NCBI GenBank assembly: GCA_965200465.1
Contig: OZ241358.1
Span: 1,798,001 to 1,862,000 of the forward strand
Reading direction: 5' to 3'
Length of the DNA: 64,000 nt
DNA from: Azophilus sp965200465
Lineage (GTDB): Bacteria; Pseudomonadota; Gammaproteobacteria; Pseudomonadales; Azotimanducaceae
How positions within the stretch are numbered: position 1 is the first letter of the stretch; every line of letters begins with the position of its first letter. The notes beneath the pieces were generated by a model, which did no database searches, was not told the origin of the DNA, and saw only the letters and a program-made list of their open reading frames with translations. Below, piece by piece: positions 26,479 through 36,402 of this stretch. Position numbers and translations under genes: made by a program.

Positions 26479-28355
26479 CCGCCGTAGAACCGCCGGTGCG
26501 CATCGCCGAACAGGGCGGCGGCCTGCCGCGCCTGCCGCATGTTCGGCTGGTCGAACAGCAGCCGCCGGCCGTCGTAGCGCCAACCGTGCAAGGCGCCGTC
26601 CCGGGCCAGAACGGTCAGGTGGTCCGGCCCGAGGACGCCGACGTGGTAATCCTCCTCGACCGGCGCCAACGGCAACTCGCCCCGCAGCAGGTTCCCCCCG
26701 TACAGCGGCTCCGTGGCCGGCACGTCGAGCAGCTCCAGCAGGGTCACCGCCAAGCTCATGGTGGAGCCGTGGTGTGCAATGACTGCCGGGGCCAGCTTGG
26801 CCGGGTTGTACATCACCAGCGGCACCTGAAAGTTGTCCGCCGGCACCAAGGCGCCGCCGGGAACGTCCGGCCCGTGGTCGGCCACGATCACCACCAGGGT
26901 GTCCTCCAGCCAGGGGCGCCCGTCCGCTTGGCGGATGAACTCGCCAAGGGCCCAGTCGGCGTAGGCGATCACATGTTCCTGCCGCCGCTCGTCGCTGGGA
27001 AAGGGCACCCGGCCGTCCGGGAAGTCAAACGGCAGATGGTTGCTCAGCGTCAGGGTGGCCAGCATCACGCGGTCATGGACGGCGGTGCGGCGGTCCATTT
27101 CCGCCAGCGCCCGTTCGAACAGGAACTCATCAGCCGCCCCCCAACTGGTTTCAAACCAACAGTCCTCGCAGCCCCCCTGCTCCTGCAGCGCCAGCAAGGA
27201 AGCCTTGCGTTCGGCGAAATCCTCGCGCTGCAGCATTTCCTGAAAGCCGATGCCGCGCCAATAGTTGAAGAAGTTGGTGAAGTTGGGCCATCCCGCATAG
27301 ACGAAGACGGTGTGGAAACCAGCGTTCCCCAGCACTCGGGGCAGCGACGGCATCCGCTCGAACCCCGGGCGCTGGGAAAGGGCCTTGCCCGGCAACGGCG
27401 GGTAGCCGTTCAGAATGGCCTCCAGCCCCCTGATGGTGCGGCTGCCGGTGGCGTAAACGCGGTCGAAGTAAAGCCCCCGCTGCGCCAGCGCCGCCAATTG
27501 CGGCATGTATTTCCGCCGCCGTTCCGGGTCGCGCCAGTTCTCTCCGCCCATGGATTCCTCGATCACCAACAGCAGATGCCGAAAACCATCGGCGTTCGGC
27601 GCCGGCAAGCCGTCTCCTTGCCGGCTGCGGGGGGCCGGCGTTGGGGGAACCGCGCCTGTTGCTGGCGGCAAGCCGCTGTCGATGGCGCAAGCGCCGCCGT
27701 CCGCGGCGGTTCCGCCAGCCGCCTGGCAACTCCAATAGACGCCCTCCCAAGCCGCCAAGTCCACGCGGGCGGCGAACAGCATCTCCAAGTAGCCATTGCT
27801 GCCCAGCTGATTGAGCGGCCGGGAATGGCCCGTGGGCCAAGCCTGCCCGAAGGCCAGCACCAGGGCAGCGGCGGCCAGCCAACCCAGGAAGCCCAAGCGA
27901 TGGGCGGGCGTGAAGGCGGGAGGCAGCCACCGACCCAGCCAACGGGCGGCCAGCCAAGCGAGCACCACCGCCGGAAGCGCGTAGTAACTAAGGTAAACCT
28001 GCTCGTCGGCGAACTCGAGCACCTCACGAAAATAGACGATGTAGTGAAGGGCCACGCGGCCCACCCGAGTTTGAAATTCCGCCCAGTACAGCGCGTCCGT
28101 GGCGAACATCAGGGCGAACAGGACGACCGCCAACGTCAGCCACAGGACGGCGCAACGTCGGCCCGTCAAGAGGAACCCCGCCGCCGCCAAGCCGCCAAGT
28201 AGCGCCAGCGCCTGCAGGTCGCTGCCTAAACCGAAGCCCAGGGCGACCAGCCGATCGCCGACCGACTGCGCCGGCAACGACAGCGCCAACGCCAGCCGCA
28301 AGCCGAACCACAGCGTCATGCACAGCACGGCGAAGCGAATCCAAAAGACCCTCAT
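26475..28355 (-). CDS. LTA synthase-like sulfatase-family phosphotransferase
   Basis: This 626-residue inner-membrane protein has about five N-terminal helices (residues 1-190), a linker rich in Pro/Gly, and a periplasmic sulfatase-fold domain. Motifs include LLLVIEESMGGENW (first metal-binding acid), GSRTIRGLEAIL (the Thr nucleophile position), YAGWPNFTNFFNYW and VIVADHGPD. Relatives transfer phosphoglycerol or phosphoethanolamine from phospholipids to glycans or lipids. It is the last gene of a nine-gene operon and overlaps hpnN by ATGA, suggesting envelope lipid work. Confidence 0.87.
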   Translation of the reverse strand: MRVFWIRFAVLCMTLWFGLRLALALSLPAQSVGDRLVALGFGLGSDLQALALLGGLAAAGFLLTGRRCAVLWLTLAVVLFALMFATDALYWAEFQTRVGRVALHYIVYFREVLEFADEQVYLSYYALPAVVLAWLAARWLGRWLPPAFTPAHRLGFLGWLAAAALVLAFGQAWPTGHSRPLNQLGSNGYLEMLFAARVDLAAWEGVYWSCQAAGGTAADGGACAIDSGLPPATGAVPPTPAPRSRQGDGLPAPNADGFRHLLLVIEESMGGENWRDPERRRKYMPQLAALAQRGLYFDRVYATGSRTIRGLEAILNGYPPLPGKALSQRPGFERMPSLPRVLGNAGFHTVFVYAGWPNFTNFFNYWRGIGFQEMLQREDFAERKASLLALQEQGGCEDCWFETSWGAADEFLFERALAEMDRRTAVHDRVMLATLTLSNHLPFDFPDGRVPFPSDERRQEHVIAYADWALGEFIRQADGRPWLEDTLVVIVADHGPDVPGGALVPADNFQVPLVMYNPAKLAPAVIAHHGSTMSLAVTLLELLDVPATEPLYGGNLLRGELPLAPVEEDYHVGVLGPDHLTVLARDGALHGWRYDGRRLLFDQPNMRQARQAAALFGDAHRRFYGG

Positions 28356-30913
28356 CGGCCAGCCCCGCCGGCCGGCTCTGCAAACCAGGACAACAGCACC
28401 GGCAGCAGAAAGACCGTGAACACCAGCAGGAGCGACACGGCAATGGCCAGCAACAGGCCGATGGAGGCGGTGCCCACATGCGGGGACAAAGACAGCGCGG
28501 CAAAGGCGCCGACCGTGGTGAGGGCGCTCAGCACCACGGCCCGGGGCGTGCTGGAGTGCATCAGGTGCGGCACCCCGCCCTCGCCTCGATAGCGGTCCAC
28601 CACATGCACGCCGCTGTCCACGCCGAGGCCGAATATCAGCGGCATCACCAGCACATTGGCCATGTTCAAGGGCATGTCCAGCAACACGCCAAGCGCCAGC
28701 GTGAAAGCCACGGCGAGGCTTAGGGGAACCGCCACCAGAACCGCGTAGCGGAGGCTCTGAAACATCAGCAGCAGGACGCAGGCGATGGAGACAAGGGCGA
28801 ACGCCAAGGCCTGCTTAAAGGCCGCAACCACCACGCCGCCGACGCCCCACTCGATCACCGGGCGCCCGGTTGCGGTCGGCGCGACGGCGCGGACACCTTC
28901 GATGAATCTGGTCATGGCGCCCACATCGGCCACATCCTCCTTGGGGAGGATGACGCTCAGCCGCTCGCCGCTCTCGGCTGTGAATCGACGGCGGATTTGC
29001 TCCGGCAACGAATCCTCCGTGACCGGCGCCGCATGCAGCGCTCGACGCAGCCAGTCCAGCTCCTCGACCAAGTTGGCCACCACGCCCTGCTGCCAAAGCT
29101 GCAACTGCTGCGCAGGCCCTTTCGCCAAGGCGCGGAGAGCCTCCTCCAGGCCGGCGAAGCGGCCGTCGCCATCGCTTTCCTCCAGGGTCCGAACCAGCGC
29201 CTCAACGCTGCCCCGCAATTCGCTGGCCACCGGCACCGGCAACTGCCGCAACGGCGCCAAGGCGCTGGCGAGCATGAACTGCAGATCCTCCAGCACATAG
29301 AGCTTGTCCGCTTGCTCCTCGGGCACGAAGTCCGCTTGGCCGATCACCCTGTCCACCACCGGCAAGGCCTTGGCGGCTTGGGCCGCTTGGCCGTCGGCGG
29401 AGACCAGCAGCAAGGCGTAGTCCGTGGCTTGGCCGCTCTCCTGCAGTTCGCGCAGGGTGCGCATGGAGTTCGCGTTCGGATCCTTGAGCGCCAGCACGCT
29501 GTAGTCGAAGCGCATTTGGCTGGCGCTGGCCACCGCCAGCACGGCCAGCGCAGCGAACAGCGCAACCACCTTGCGACGATGGGCTATCAGCAGGCTCACC
29601 AGCTGGGCGCTGGACGGTATGGGCATGAAGTGGGACTTTATGGGGCCGAGAACGGCGAACAGGGCCGGCAGCAGGGTGAAGGTCAGAAATCCGGCTATGA
29701 AGATGCCCCCGGCGGAAATGACGCCAAGGTCGGCCAGCCCCTTGTAGCCCGTCGGCCAGAAGCCGAGAAAGCCGAGCGCCGTGGTCAGGGTGCAGACGAA
29801 GATCGCGCCGCCAACGCTGTGAATGGTGGATTCCAGCGCCTGCCCAACAGCGCCGGCGCCGGTGTTGACCGCTTCTTGGTAGCGCAGGGAAAAGTGGATG
29901 GCGAAATCGACGCCCAAGCCGAAGAACATCACCATGAAGACGATGGAGAGGGTGTTGTACTCGCCCACCGCCAGCATGGCGTAGGCCGAGGTCAGAACGA
30001 TGCCGACCAACAGCATGGTGAAGGTGGCGACGATGATCTTGAGCGACCGCACGCCGAGGATCATGGCCGCCGCCAACAGCCCCACGGCCAGCCAGCCGGC
30101 CAGTTGCACGCCGCCCACCGCCGCTTCTATCTCCTCATGGGCCAAGGCCACTTCCCCGGTGATGCCGACGCGCACCCCAGGCGGGGCGCCGGCCGCGGCG
30201 ATGATTTCCCGCAGCTCCCGCACCGCCTCGGCGTTGGCGGCGGTTTCGCTTAAGTCCAGATTGGTCTTGACGGCGATGAGTCGGCGCCAGGTTTCCTGAT
30301 CTTTGAAGAACTCGTTGGCCCAATAGACCGTGGGGTCGCCGCCGCCAAGAAGCGCATTCGCCGAATCCCGCAGCAGGCCCACAACGTTGTCCGCGCTGCT
30401 GGGCAGCTCGTTTCTGACGCCTTCGTTGAGCAGTTCAAGAAGGCCGCGCAGGCTCGGGTCCTCCGCCACCGCGGTCAGCCAGGGCTGCGCCTCGGCCAAG
30501 CGGTCGGCCACCTCGTCGAGTTCGTCCGGGTCGAGATACAGCAGCGCGTGGTCGCGGAAGAACGGGTGGTTGCCGGGCGCGAAAACGGCGCGAAAACGGT
30601 CCGGCCGGCGGCGAATCTCCGCTTCGATGCGGCGGGCCGCATCCTCGACCTGTTTGAAGCCGGGGCCGGAAACCACCACCACCGCGGTCTTGACCTGGTC
30701 CGGGAACAAAGACTCAAAGCGGTCGAAGTCATCCCGCCATGCGGCTTCCTGGTCGATGAGGTCGCCCAAGTTGGCGTTCATCCTGAAGCGGTCCACCGCC
30801 ACCCAGCCAGAGGCGCAGGCAACCAAGGCAATGCAGGCCAAGGTTGTCCAAGGGCGGTTGGAGACCAGGGCAACCCACCTGGCCAAGCCGTTTATCAGCC
30901 AACGCTGAATCAT
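28352..30913 (-). CDS. hpnN: HpnN-like RND family lipid transporter
   Basis: This 853-residue RND/MMPL-type inner-membrane protein contains two repeats, each with a periplasmic loop after the first helix and five or six further helices. N-terminal FRMNANLGDLIDQEAAWRDDF and DPDELDEVADRLAEAQPWL fit the hopanoid-associated HpnN subgroup. HpnN moves hopanoids from the inner to the outer membrane in bacteria that make them. No hopanoid synthesis gene is in the window, so the cargo may be another lipid. It overlaps both neighbours by ATGA (30910-30913 and 28352-28355). Confidence 0.85.
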   Translation of the reverse strand: MIQRWLINGLARWVALVSNRPWTTLACIALVACASGWVAVDRFRMNANLGDLIDQEAAWRDDFDRFESLFPDQVKTAVVVVSGPGFKQVEDAARRIEAEIRRRPDRFRAVFAPGNHPFFRDHALLYLDPDELDEVADRLAEAQPWLTAVAEDPSLRGLLELLNEGVRNELPSSADNVVGLLRDSANALLGGGDPTVYWANEFFKDQETWRRLIAVKTNLDLSETAANAEAVRELREIIAAAGAPPGVRVGITGEVALAHEEIEAAVGGVQLAGWLAVGLLAAAMILGVRSLKIIVATFTMLLVGIVLTSAYAMLAVGEYNTLSIVFMVMFFGLGVDFAIHFSLRYQEAVNTGAGAVGQALESTIHSVGGAIFVCTLTTALGFLGFWPTGYKGLADLGVISAGGIFIAGFLTFTLLPALFAVLGPIKSHFMPIPSSAQLVSLLIAHRRKVVALFAALAVLAVASASQMRFDYSVLALKDPNANSMRTLRELQESGQATDYALLLVSADGQAAQAAKALPVVDRVIGQADFVPEEQADKLYVLEDLQFMLASALAPLRQLPVPVASELRGSVEALVRTLEESDGDGRFAGLEEALRALAKGPAQQLQLWQQGVVANLVEELDWLRRALHAAPVTEDSLPEQIRRRFTAESGERLSVILPKEDVADVGAMTRFIEGVRAVAPTATGRPVIEWGVGGVVVAAFKQALAFALVSIACVLLLMFQSLRYAVLVAVPLSLAVAFTLALGVLLDMPLNMANVLVMPLIFGLGVDSGVHVVDRYRGEGGVPHLMHSSTPRAVVLSALTTVGAFAALSLSPHVGTASIGLLLAIAVSLLLVFTVFLLPVLLSWFAEPAGGAGR

Positions 30914-31749
30914 TCGATGGGGTCGGCCTCATCGAAAAAGGCGTCGAAGTCGTCGAGAGGCGGGTCGCCGTCATGGATCATGAACTCGCGGCGTTGGTAG
31001 TACGCCTCGCGCGTGAAGACGTAGGGGTCAAGCGCCGCCGCATCCCGCGCATCGGTCAACGCCAGAGCGTCCGCCCGGGCGCTTAACAGGCCCACCCCGC
31101 TCACCCAAAGCCGGTAGTCCTTGGGAAACAGGCGTGGGGCAAGCACCGCGCTGAAGGCCATGGCCGGGAGGTCGCGGATGGTGGATGGCCCCACCAAGGG
31201 CACATAGAGGTAGCGGCTGTTGCGCCAGCCCCACACCGCCAGGGTTTGGCCGAAGTCCTCGTTCTGGGCCGGAAAGCCAGCCGGCGTGGCCACGTCGAAG
31301 ACGCCGGCCAAGCCCAGGGTGCTGTTCAGCAGAAACCGCATCAAATCCGTGCCGCCGCCCTTGGGCTTGCCCTGCAGAAAGCCGTTGATGCTGCTGTCAA
31401 CCGAGGCCAGGTTGGCGAAGAAGTTGGAGGTGCCCCTCTCCACCGGGTCCGGCAACAGGCTTTGGTAGGCTCTGGCCGCCGGCGCGATGAACCTTCGGTC
31501 CACCCTGTCCGAAAACTCAAAGGAAGCTCGGTTGAAGCCTTCGCTGGCGTCGTAGGCGGCGGAGTCGGCGCCGTCCCCAAGGCTGGCGCAGGCGCCCTGC
31601 AGCAGCAGCGCCGCCGCCGCCAAGCCACGCCAGCCGCTCAACCGCCCGCCCGTCGCCGGCAAGGGCGCCGCCCTGGGCTTGGGCCGAATGGGTCCGGCGT
31701 CGCTTTGTTGCAGGGCCGTCGTCCTGCGGAAAGTTGCGCAACATTCCAT
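30910..31749 (-). CDS. mlaA: MlaA (VacJ) family outer-membrane lipoprotein
   Basis: This 279-residue protein begins at ATG 31749 with GGGAG six bases upstream. That gives a long basic N-region before the lipobox LLQGAC (Cys54). Mature features are YDASEGFNRASFEFSDRVDRRFIAP, RFLLNSTLGLAGVFDVATP, DFGQTLAVWGW and YLYVPLVGPSTIRDLP, all standard for MlaA. MlaA sits in the outer membrane and removes phospholipids from the outer leaflet, handing them to MlaC. The MlaFEDB complex is not encoded here; HpnN is adjacent instead. Confidence 0.92.
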   Translation of the reverse strand: MECCATFRRTTALQQSDAGPIRPKPRAAPLPATGGRLSGWRGLAAAALLLQGACASLGDGADSAAYDASEGFNRASFEFSDRVDRRFIAPAARAYQSLLPDPVERGTSNFFANLASVDSSINGFLQGKPKGGGTDLMRFLLNSTLGLAGVFDVATPAGFPAQNEDFGQTLAVWGWRNSRYLYVPLVGPSTIRDLPAMAFSAVLAPRLFPKDYRLWVSGVGLLSARADALALTDARDAAALDPYVFTREAYYQRREFMIHDGDPPLDDFDAFFDEADPIE

Positions 31750-31802
31750 GCGTTTCTCCCATCGGTCGCAGGGGGGCCTTCGAGCCGGCCAATTCCCTGC
31801 GC

Positions 31803-32399
31803 TTAATCAGGCGGGCCGACGCCCAACTCCGCGATGTCGGCCTTGATGTGCTCGACCAGCGCGTCAAGGCCTTGGCTTCTGATGATGCTGGCGTAGTCCG
31901 CCCGCCGCAGGGACAGATCGCTTACGCCGTCGGCCACCACGTTGAACACCCGCTCCCCGCGAAAGTAGTAGTCCAGGTTCACGGGTTCGCCGCTGGCCCT
32001 AAGGAGTTGCGACTTGACCACGGTTCCGGTGCTGGCCGCCACGGCATCGACGCGCACGAAGCGCTGGCCGCCGTAGCTGTCGAAGCGGTCCGCGTAGGTG
32101 GCGACAATCAGCCGCCCAAGCAATTCGACGAAGGCCGCCCGCCGCTCCTCGGCCAAGCCGCGCCAACTGGCCCCAACGCTGATGCGGGCAACGGTGGCGA
32201 CGTCGAAGAACTCAGCGACCGCCGGCCGCAGCAGCGTCAGCCGCTCGTCCAAGCCGCCCGCCTGCATGGCCGCCAGCAGCGCTTCGTGGAAGCGGTCCAC
32301 CTTGGCCTGCGCCTCTGCGGCGGACGCGGCCGGCGCCGGCAGGGCGGCTTGGGCGGCCAGACCCAAGCCCAGCGCCAAGGCGCCCAAGGCCCGCCTCAT
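31803..32399 (-). CDS. mlaC: MlaC family periplasmic lipid-binding protein
   Basis: This 198-residue protein starts at ATG 32399, which overlaps the dctM stop (ATGA); the open frame continues upstream but only as an antisense-like artefact. A signal peptide (1-27, ending near PAASA) precedes a Ttg2D/MlaC domain with FFDVATVARISVGASWRGL, LLGRLIVATYADRFDSYGG, and VNLDYYFRGERVFNVVADGVSDLSL. MlaC carries phospholipid through the periplasm. Gene order mlaC-mlaA-hpnN suggests these three act on one cargo. Confidence 0.92.
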   Translation of the reverse strand: MRRALGALALGLGLAAQAALPAPAASAAEAQAKVDRFHEALLAAMQAGGLDERLTLLRPAVAEFFDVATVARISVGASWRGLAEERRAAFVELLGRLIVATYADRFDSYGGQRFVRVDAVAASTGTVVKSQLLRASGEPVNLDYYFRGERVFNVVADGVSDLSLRRADYASIIRSQGLDALVEHIKADIAELGVGPPD

Positions 32400-33676
32400 C
32401 GCACCAGCGCCAAGGTGAACCAAGGAACGTAGGTGATCAGCAGCAAGGCCGCCAGCAGCACCAGCATGAACGGCCAGCAGGCGGCGTAGAGCGCCAGCAC
32501 CGGCTTGTTGAACCTGTAGCTGGCGATGAACAGGTTCATGCCCACTGGCGGCGTGAAGTAGCCGATTTGCATGTTCGCCAAAAACACAATTCCCAAGTGA
32601 ACGGGATCGATGCCGTAGCCCACCGCCACCGGCAGGATCAGGGGCACCATGATGACCAAGGCGGAGAAGATGTCCAGCATCGCGCCCAGCGCCAACAGCA
32701 GGATATTCAAAAGCAGCAGAAAGGCAATCGGGCTTTCGATGCGGGCCTGCATGAAATCGAACAAACGCTGCGGCGCCTCCGCATCCACCAAGAAGCTGGT
32801 GAACGCCAAGGCCACGCCGAGTATCAGCAGGATGCCGCCCACCATGACCATGGCCTTGACCGCCACCTGCGGCAGGTCGCGCAGGCGCAGATCCTTGTAC
32901 AGCAGGGTTTCGGCAACGGTGACGTAAACCGCGGTCACCGCCGCCGCCTCGGAGATGGCGAAATGGCCGGAGTAGATGCCGCCCAGCACCACCGCCGGCA
33001 GCGGCAGCTCCCAGCGGGCGTCCCACAGGGCGGCGCCAATGGACGGGCGCGGCGCGGAGGGCTCCAAGCGGCCGGCGCCCCGCCGAGTCCACAGGGTCCA
33101 AGCAATCAAGCAAGCCAGCATCAGCAGCAGCGGCAGCACCCCCGCCTTGAACAGGTCGATTATGGTGAAGGGTTCTCCAACGTTGATTTGCTGGGCGATG
33201 ACGCCGTACAGAATCAGCGGCAACGAGGGCGCGAGCAGCAGGCCGAGGCTGCCGGAAGTGGTCACCAGCCCCAAGCTGAAGCGCTCCCCGTAGCCGGCCT
33301 GCAGCAAGGCCGGCAGCAACAGCGCCCCCAAGGCGACGATGGTGACGCCGGAGGCACCGGTCAGCGCCGTGAACAGGCCGCAGGCGACGAAGCCGACGAT
33401 GGCCAAGCCGCTCGGCAGCCAGCCGAACAGGCTTTGCACCAGGGCGACCAGCCGCTCCGAGGTCTTGGCCTCCGCCAGAACGTAGCCGGCGTAGGTGAAC
33501 AAGGGCAGGGCCACCAACAATGGAGTATCGACGATGCGGTACACCTCGATGGCCACCACCGTCAAGTCGACGCCGGCGGCCAGAAAGCCCAGCATGGCGG
33601 CGGCCATGAGCACGGCGATCAGCGGCGCCCCGGCCAAGGCGGCGGCCAGCGTCAGCGCCAAGCCGGCCCAAATCAT
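32396..33676 (-). CDS. dctM: TRAP transporter large permease DctM
   Basis: This 426-residue membrane protein has roughly a dozen helices. ATG 33676 overlaps the dctQ stop by ATGA. Family features include the start AGLALTLAAALAGAPLIAVL, FTALTGASGVTIVALGALLLP, and near the C-terminus GIVFLANMQIGYFTPPVGMNLF. It is the ion-coupled transport subunit of a tripartite ATP-independent periplasmic transporter, driven by a sodium or proton gradient. Confidence 0.93.
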   Translation of the reverse strand: MIWAGLALTLAAALAGAPLIAVLMAAAMLGFLAAGVDLTVVAIEVYRIVDTPLLVALPLFTYAGYVLAEAKTSERLVALVQSLFGWLPSGLAIVGFVACGLFTALTGASGVTIVALGALLLPALLQAGYGERFSLGLVTTSGSLGLLLAPSLPLILYGVIAQQINVGEPFTIIDLFKAGVLPLLLMLACLIAWTLWTRRGAGRLEPSAPRPSIGAALWDARWELPLPAVVLGGIYSGHFAISEAAAVTAVYVTVAETLLYKDLRLRDLPQVAVKAMVMVGGILLILGVALAFTSFLVDAEAPQRLFDFMQARIESPIAFLLLLNILLLALGAMLDIFSALVIMVPLILPVAVGYGIDPVHLGIVFLANMQIGYFTPPVGMNLFIASYRFNKPVLALYAACWPFMLVLLAALLLITYVPWFTLALVR

Positions 33677-34203
33677 CGGGGCGCCACGGTGTGCAGCAGG
33701 TAGCGCAGGCACATGACCGCCGCGCCCAAGGGCAGGATGGCCTCGCAGAGCCAAGCCGGAACGGCGCCAAAGGCGATCATCCCGTATTCATGTTCAAAGA
33801 GCACGAACTCCAGGCTGAACCAGGCGAAAACGCCAAGCACGGCGCAGGTGAAGCCATTGGCGAAGCGGGCCAGCCAAGGCCGCCAATGGGCCGGGGCGAA
33901 GCGGGCCGCCAAGTCAATGCGGATGTGGTCGTCGCTGCGCGAGGCCACCATGGCTCCCAGCATCGCCACCCAGATCACCAGCACCCGCACCAGGGCGTCC
34001 CCCCACAGCAGGCCGGTGTCGAACAGGTTGCGGGCCGCCACCTGATAGGCCGCGACGCCGATGATGGCGGCCAGGATCAGCACCAACAGGGCGTCCTCCA
34101 GCCGCCGCAGCCAAGCCAAGGCCGACTGCCGGGCGCTCAGCTCAGCCCGCATGTGCCGCCATTTCCCACTGGGACGGGGATCGCCATCCATGCATCCACC
34201 CAT
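33673..34203 (-). CDS. dctQ: TRAP transporter small permease DctQ
   Basis: This protein of about 176 residues has four helices, with RRLEDALLVLILAAIIGVAAYQVAARN at the first and WGDALVRVLVIWVAMLGAMVASR at the second, both typical of DctQ. ATG 34203 has AGGG six bases upstream; ATGs at 34191 and 34152 are alternatives. It is the scaffold subunit for DctM. The 149-bp gap to dctP is the largest within the operon and holds no recognisable gene. Confidence 0.88.
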   Translation of the reverse strand: MGGCMDGDPRPSGKWRHMRAELSARQSALAWLRRLEDALLVLILAAIIGVAAYQVAARNLFDTGLLWGDALVRVLVIWVAMLGAMVASRSDDHIRIDLAARFAPAHWRPWLARFANGFTCAVLGVFAWFSLEFVLFEHEYGMIAFGAVPAWLCEAILPLGAAVMCLRYLLHTVAPR

Positions 34204-34352
34204 GTTAAACCCTGCGCCAAGGAACTGCGCGGCCGCAACCCCCATTCCCGCTTAAGGAACCGTTGCAGCGCGTTGCAAGGCGCACCGGCTCGCTCTCGTT
34301 GCGCCAAGCGGCGCCAAGGTCTTGGCCTTGGCGAAGCCGGGCGGCCGGAGAA

Positions 34353-35363
34353 TCAGGAATCGGCTCGGAACGCGGCGAGATGCTCCAGCATGGCTTGGCG
34401 CAGGTCGGCGGAAACATAGCCCTCCTCCACCAGCCGCGCCGAGGCCTGGTCCGCCAACGCCGCCCATTCGGCCGTTTCCTCGGCGGAGGCCGACAGCCAA
34501 GCCAGCCCTTGGTTGGCCAGCGCCGCGGACGCCTGCTCATGGTCCCGGCGGCTGCGGGCGTTGACCTTGGCCACCATCTCCCCCATGACCTTGCGCACCA
34601 CCTCCTGGTCTGAGGCGGCCAGCCCGTCGAAGCGGCCCTTGTCGATGGCCAGCAGGCCGTAGATGTAGAGCAGGGGCAAATCCAGCACATGGGTCACGCG
34701 GGTGTGCCATTGCAGGGCGATGGCCCCCACCGGCGGCGCGGCGATGCAGTCGATCAGGCCGGTCTGCAGGCCGCCCAGCACATCGACGATGGGCAGGGGT
34801 ATGGGGGTGACGCCGAACGCCTGCAGGGCGCGGGCCGAACCCGGATCGTTGTCCGGCGTCCACACCTTGCGCGTTCTGGCGTCCGCCACGCTGGTCAGCG
34901 GGGTGCGCGACATGGCGTAGGCGAAGCCAACCTCGGCGAAGCCGAAAGCCACCAAGCCGGCCTCCTCCAAGCCGGCCAACAGCCGGCCGTCCAAGCGCCG
35001 CCGCACATAGTCCGCCTCCGCGGCGGAGCGAAAGGCCATCGGCAGGCTGTAGAGGCCAACGTCCGCGTAAACCTGCACCAAGGCGCCGGAGGTGACCACC
35101 GCCCCGTGCAGCTGGCCCACCCGCATCTTGCGCAGCACCGCCTTGTCGTCGCCCATGACGCCGCCCGGATAGAACTTGAAGGCCACCCTGCCTTCGGTTG
35201 CCGCCGCCACCCGCTCGCCGCCCTCGCGCAGCACGTTCATCCATACGGAGCCCTCCGGCGACAGCGCCGCCACCTTGAGGGTTGCTGCGACAGCGAAGCC
35301 AGGCCAAAGGACGCAGGCGACGGCAAGAATCAGCCAACCCGAACGCGAATGCACTGCAATCAA
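34353..35363 (-). CDS. dctP: TRAP transporter solute-binding protein DctP
   Basis: This 336-residue periplasmic protein has a signal peptide ending near GFAVAA, then TLKVAALSPEGSVW, GRVAFKFYPGGVMGDDKAVLRKMRVGQL and ARTRKVWTPDN, where the DctP signature arginine is expected. The start is probably TTG 35363, because AAGGAG lies six bases upstream of it but directly abuts ATG 35369. With a TatT gene next to it, it belongs to the TPAT subgroup, whose treponemal member has features suggesting hydrophobic ligands. Confidence 0.9.
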   Translation of the reverse strand: MIAVHSRSGWLILAVACVLWPGFAVAATLKVAALSPEGSVWMNVLREGGERVAAATEGRVAFKFYPGGVMGDDKAVLRKMRVGQLHGAVVTSGALVQVYADVGLYSLPMAFRSAAEADYVRRRLDGRLLAGLEEAGLVAFGFAEVGFAYAMSRTPLTSVADARTRKVWTPDNDPGSARALQAFGVTPIPLPIVDVLGGLQTGLIDCIAAPPVGAIALQWHTRVTHVLDLPLLYIYGLLAIDKGRFDGLAASDQEVVRKVMGEMVAKVNARSRRDHEQASAALANQGLAWLSASAEETAEWAALADQASARLVEEGYVSADLRQAMLEHLAAFRADS

Positions 35364-35453
35364 TTGCATCTCCTTATCCCAAGACTGTTGCCAAGCCCAT
35401 CAAGGCGCGCCACCCCACTTGGGCGTTCCTTGGAGGCGAAAATGCGCACCGGC

Positions 35454-36383
35454 CTAAAAGTAGGCATCGGCGGTCTCCAGCAGGCTTTGGGCGCGCCGCT
35501 TGGCGATGGCGTTCATCAGCGTCAGTTCGGGGACCTCGACTTCGGCGGCCAGCACTTGGCCAAGCAAATCATCATGGAGGGCGCGGTCGAACACCAGCCG
35601 CGCATATTGCTCCGCGAACATCACCAGGGTCAGCAGATGCTTGCCCTCCGCCAGCGCCAAGGCGCGCTCAAAGTGGGCGCGCCCCAGTTCCGGCCGGCCG
35701 CCCAGGGCCGGAGGCAGCAGGGTTTCAAAAACCCCAAGGTACAGGTGCGGCCCGCCGTATTCGTAGCCCTCGTCAAGTTCGGCGAGGCGCTGCATCAAGA
35801 GTTTCACCCGGCCTAGGTCGGCAATGGCGTTGAAGTCGTCGCTGTTGGCCTGCATCCAAGTGGCCCAAGCGGTGGCCATGCCGTAGGCTAGGCGAACGTC
35901 CTTTGCCTGCAAGGCGGCGCTCCATTGCTCGAATTCGGCAAAGGGCCGGTTGACGACGCCGCAGCCGCCCCCCACTCCAAGGCAAAGCGCCCGCTCCGCC
36001 AAGCCCTTGGCCTTGGCGGCCATCAGGCGGCTGCGTTCGCCGTCCTCCACAAAGGCGCCGGCATAGGCGGAATTCAGCAGCGCGGCCTGGGACAGCAGGG
36101 CGACGCTGTCCGGGCTGCCCTCCAACAGGCCGTCGATCAACAGCAGAAAGGCCGGCGCCCCTTCGCGCACGATGTCAACGTCGGGATTCTCCAATATCGC
36201 CGCCGCCAAGTCCCCGGCCAGGCTCTCGGTCACGGACGACATCAGCGTGGTGCAGCCGGCCAGCGCCAACAGACAGGCCGGCAGCACACTGCGACAGGCG
36301 CCCCTTCTGCGGCCAAGGCCGCCGCACCGAGCGGGGGACGGCGCCGCTTCCGCACGGTTCGCTCGAACGGTGCAACGCAACAT
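35454..36383 (-). CDS. TatT-like lipoprotein, TRAP transporter-associated component
   Basis: This protein of about 309 residues starts at ATG 36383 with AGGGG nine bases upstream. A lipobox LLALAGC precedes CTTLMSSVTESLAGDLAAAILENPDVDIVREGAPAFLLLIDGLLEGSPDS, the opening typical of TRAP-associated T proteins. Helical TPR-like repeats follow, with GGPHLYLGVFETLLPPALGGRPELGRAHFERAL. In Treponema the homologue is a trimer with a central pore that docks the binding protein. It lies 90 bp upstream of dctP and 19 bp downstream of the selenoprotein gene. Confidence 0.85.
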   Translation of the reverse strand: MLRCTVRANRAEAAPSPARCGGLGRRRGACRSVLPACLLALAGCTTLMSSVTESLAGDLAAAILENPDVDIVREGAPAFLLLIDGLLEGSPDSVALLSQAALLNSAYAGAFVEDGERSRLMAAKAKGLAERALCLGVGGGCGVVNRPFAEFEQWSAALQAKDVRLAYGMATAWATWMQANSDDFNAIADLGRVKLLMQRLAELDEGYEYGGPHLYLGVFETLLPPALGGRPELGRAHFERALALAEGKHLLTLVMFAEQYARLVFDRALHDDLLGQVLAAEVEVPELTLMNAIAKRRAQSLLETADAYF

Positions 36384-36402
36384 GCCGAACGAACCGCCCC
36401 TG

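Noticed and set aside
31803..33770. 655-codon minus-strand frame covering mlaC and much of dctM
   Set aside because: Only the part from 32399 down is MlaC; the upstream part is an alternative frame of dctM.
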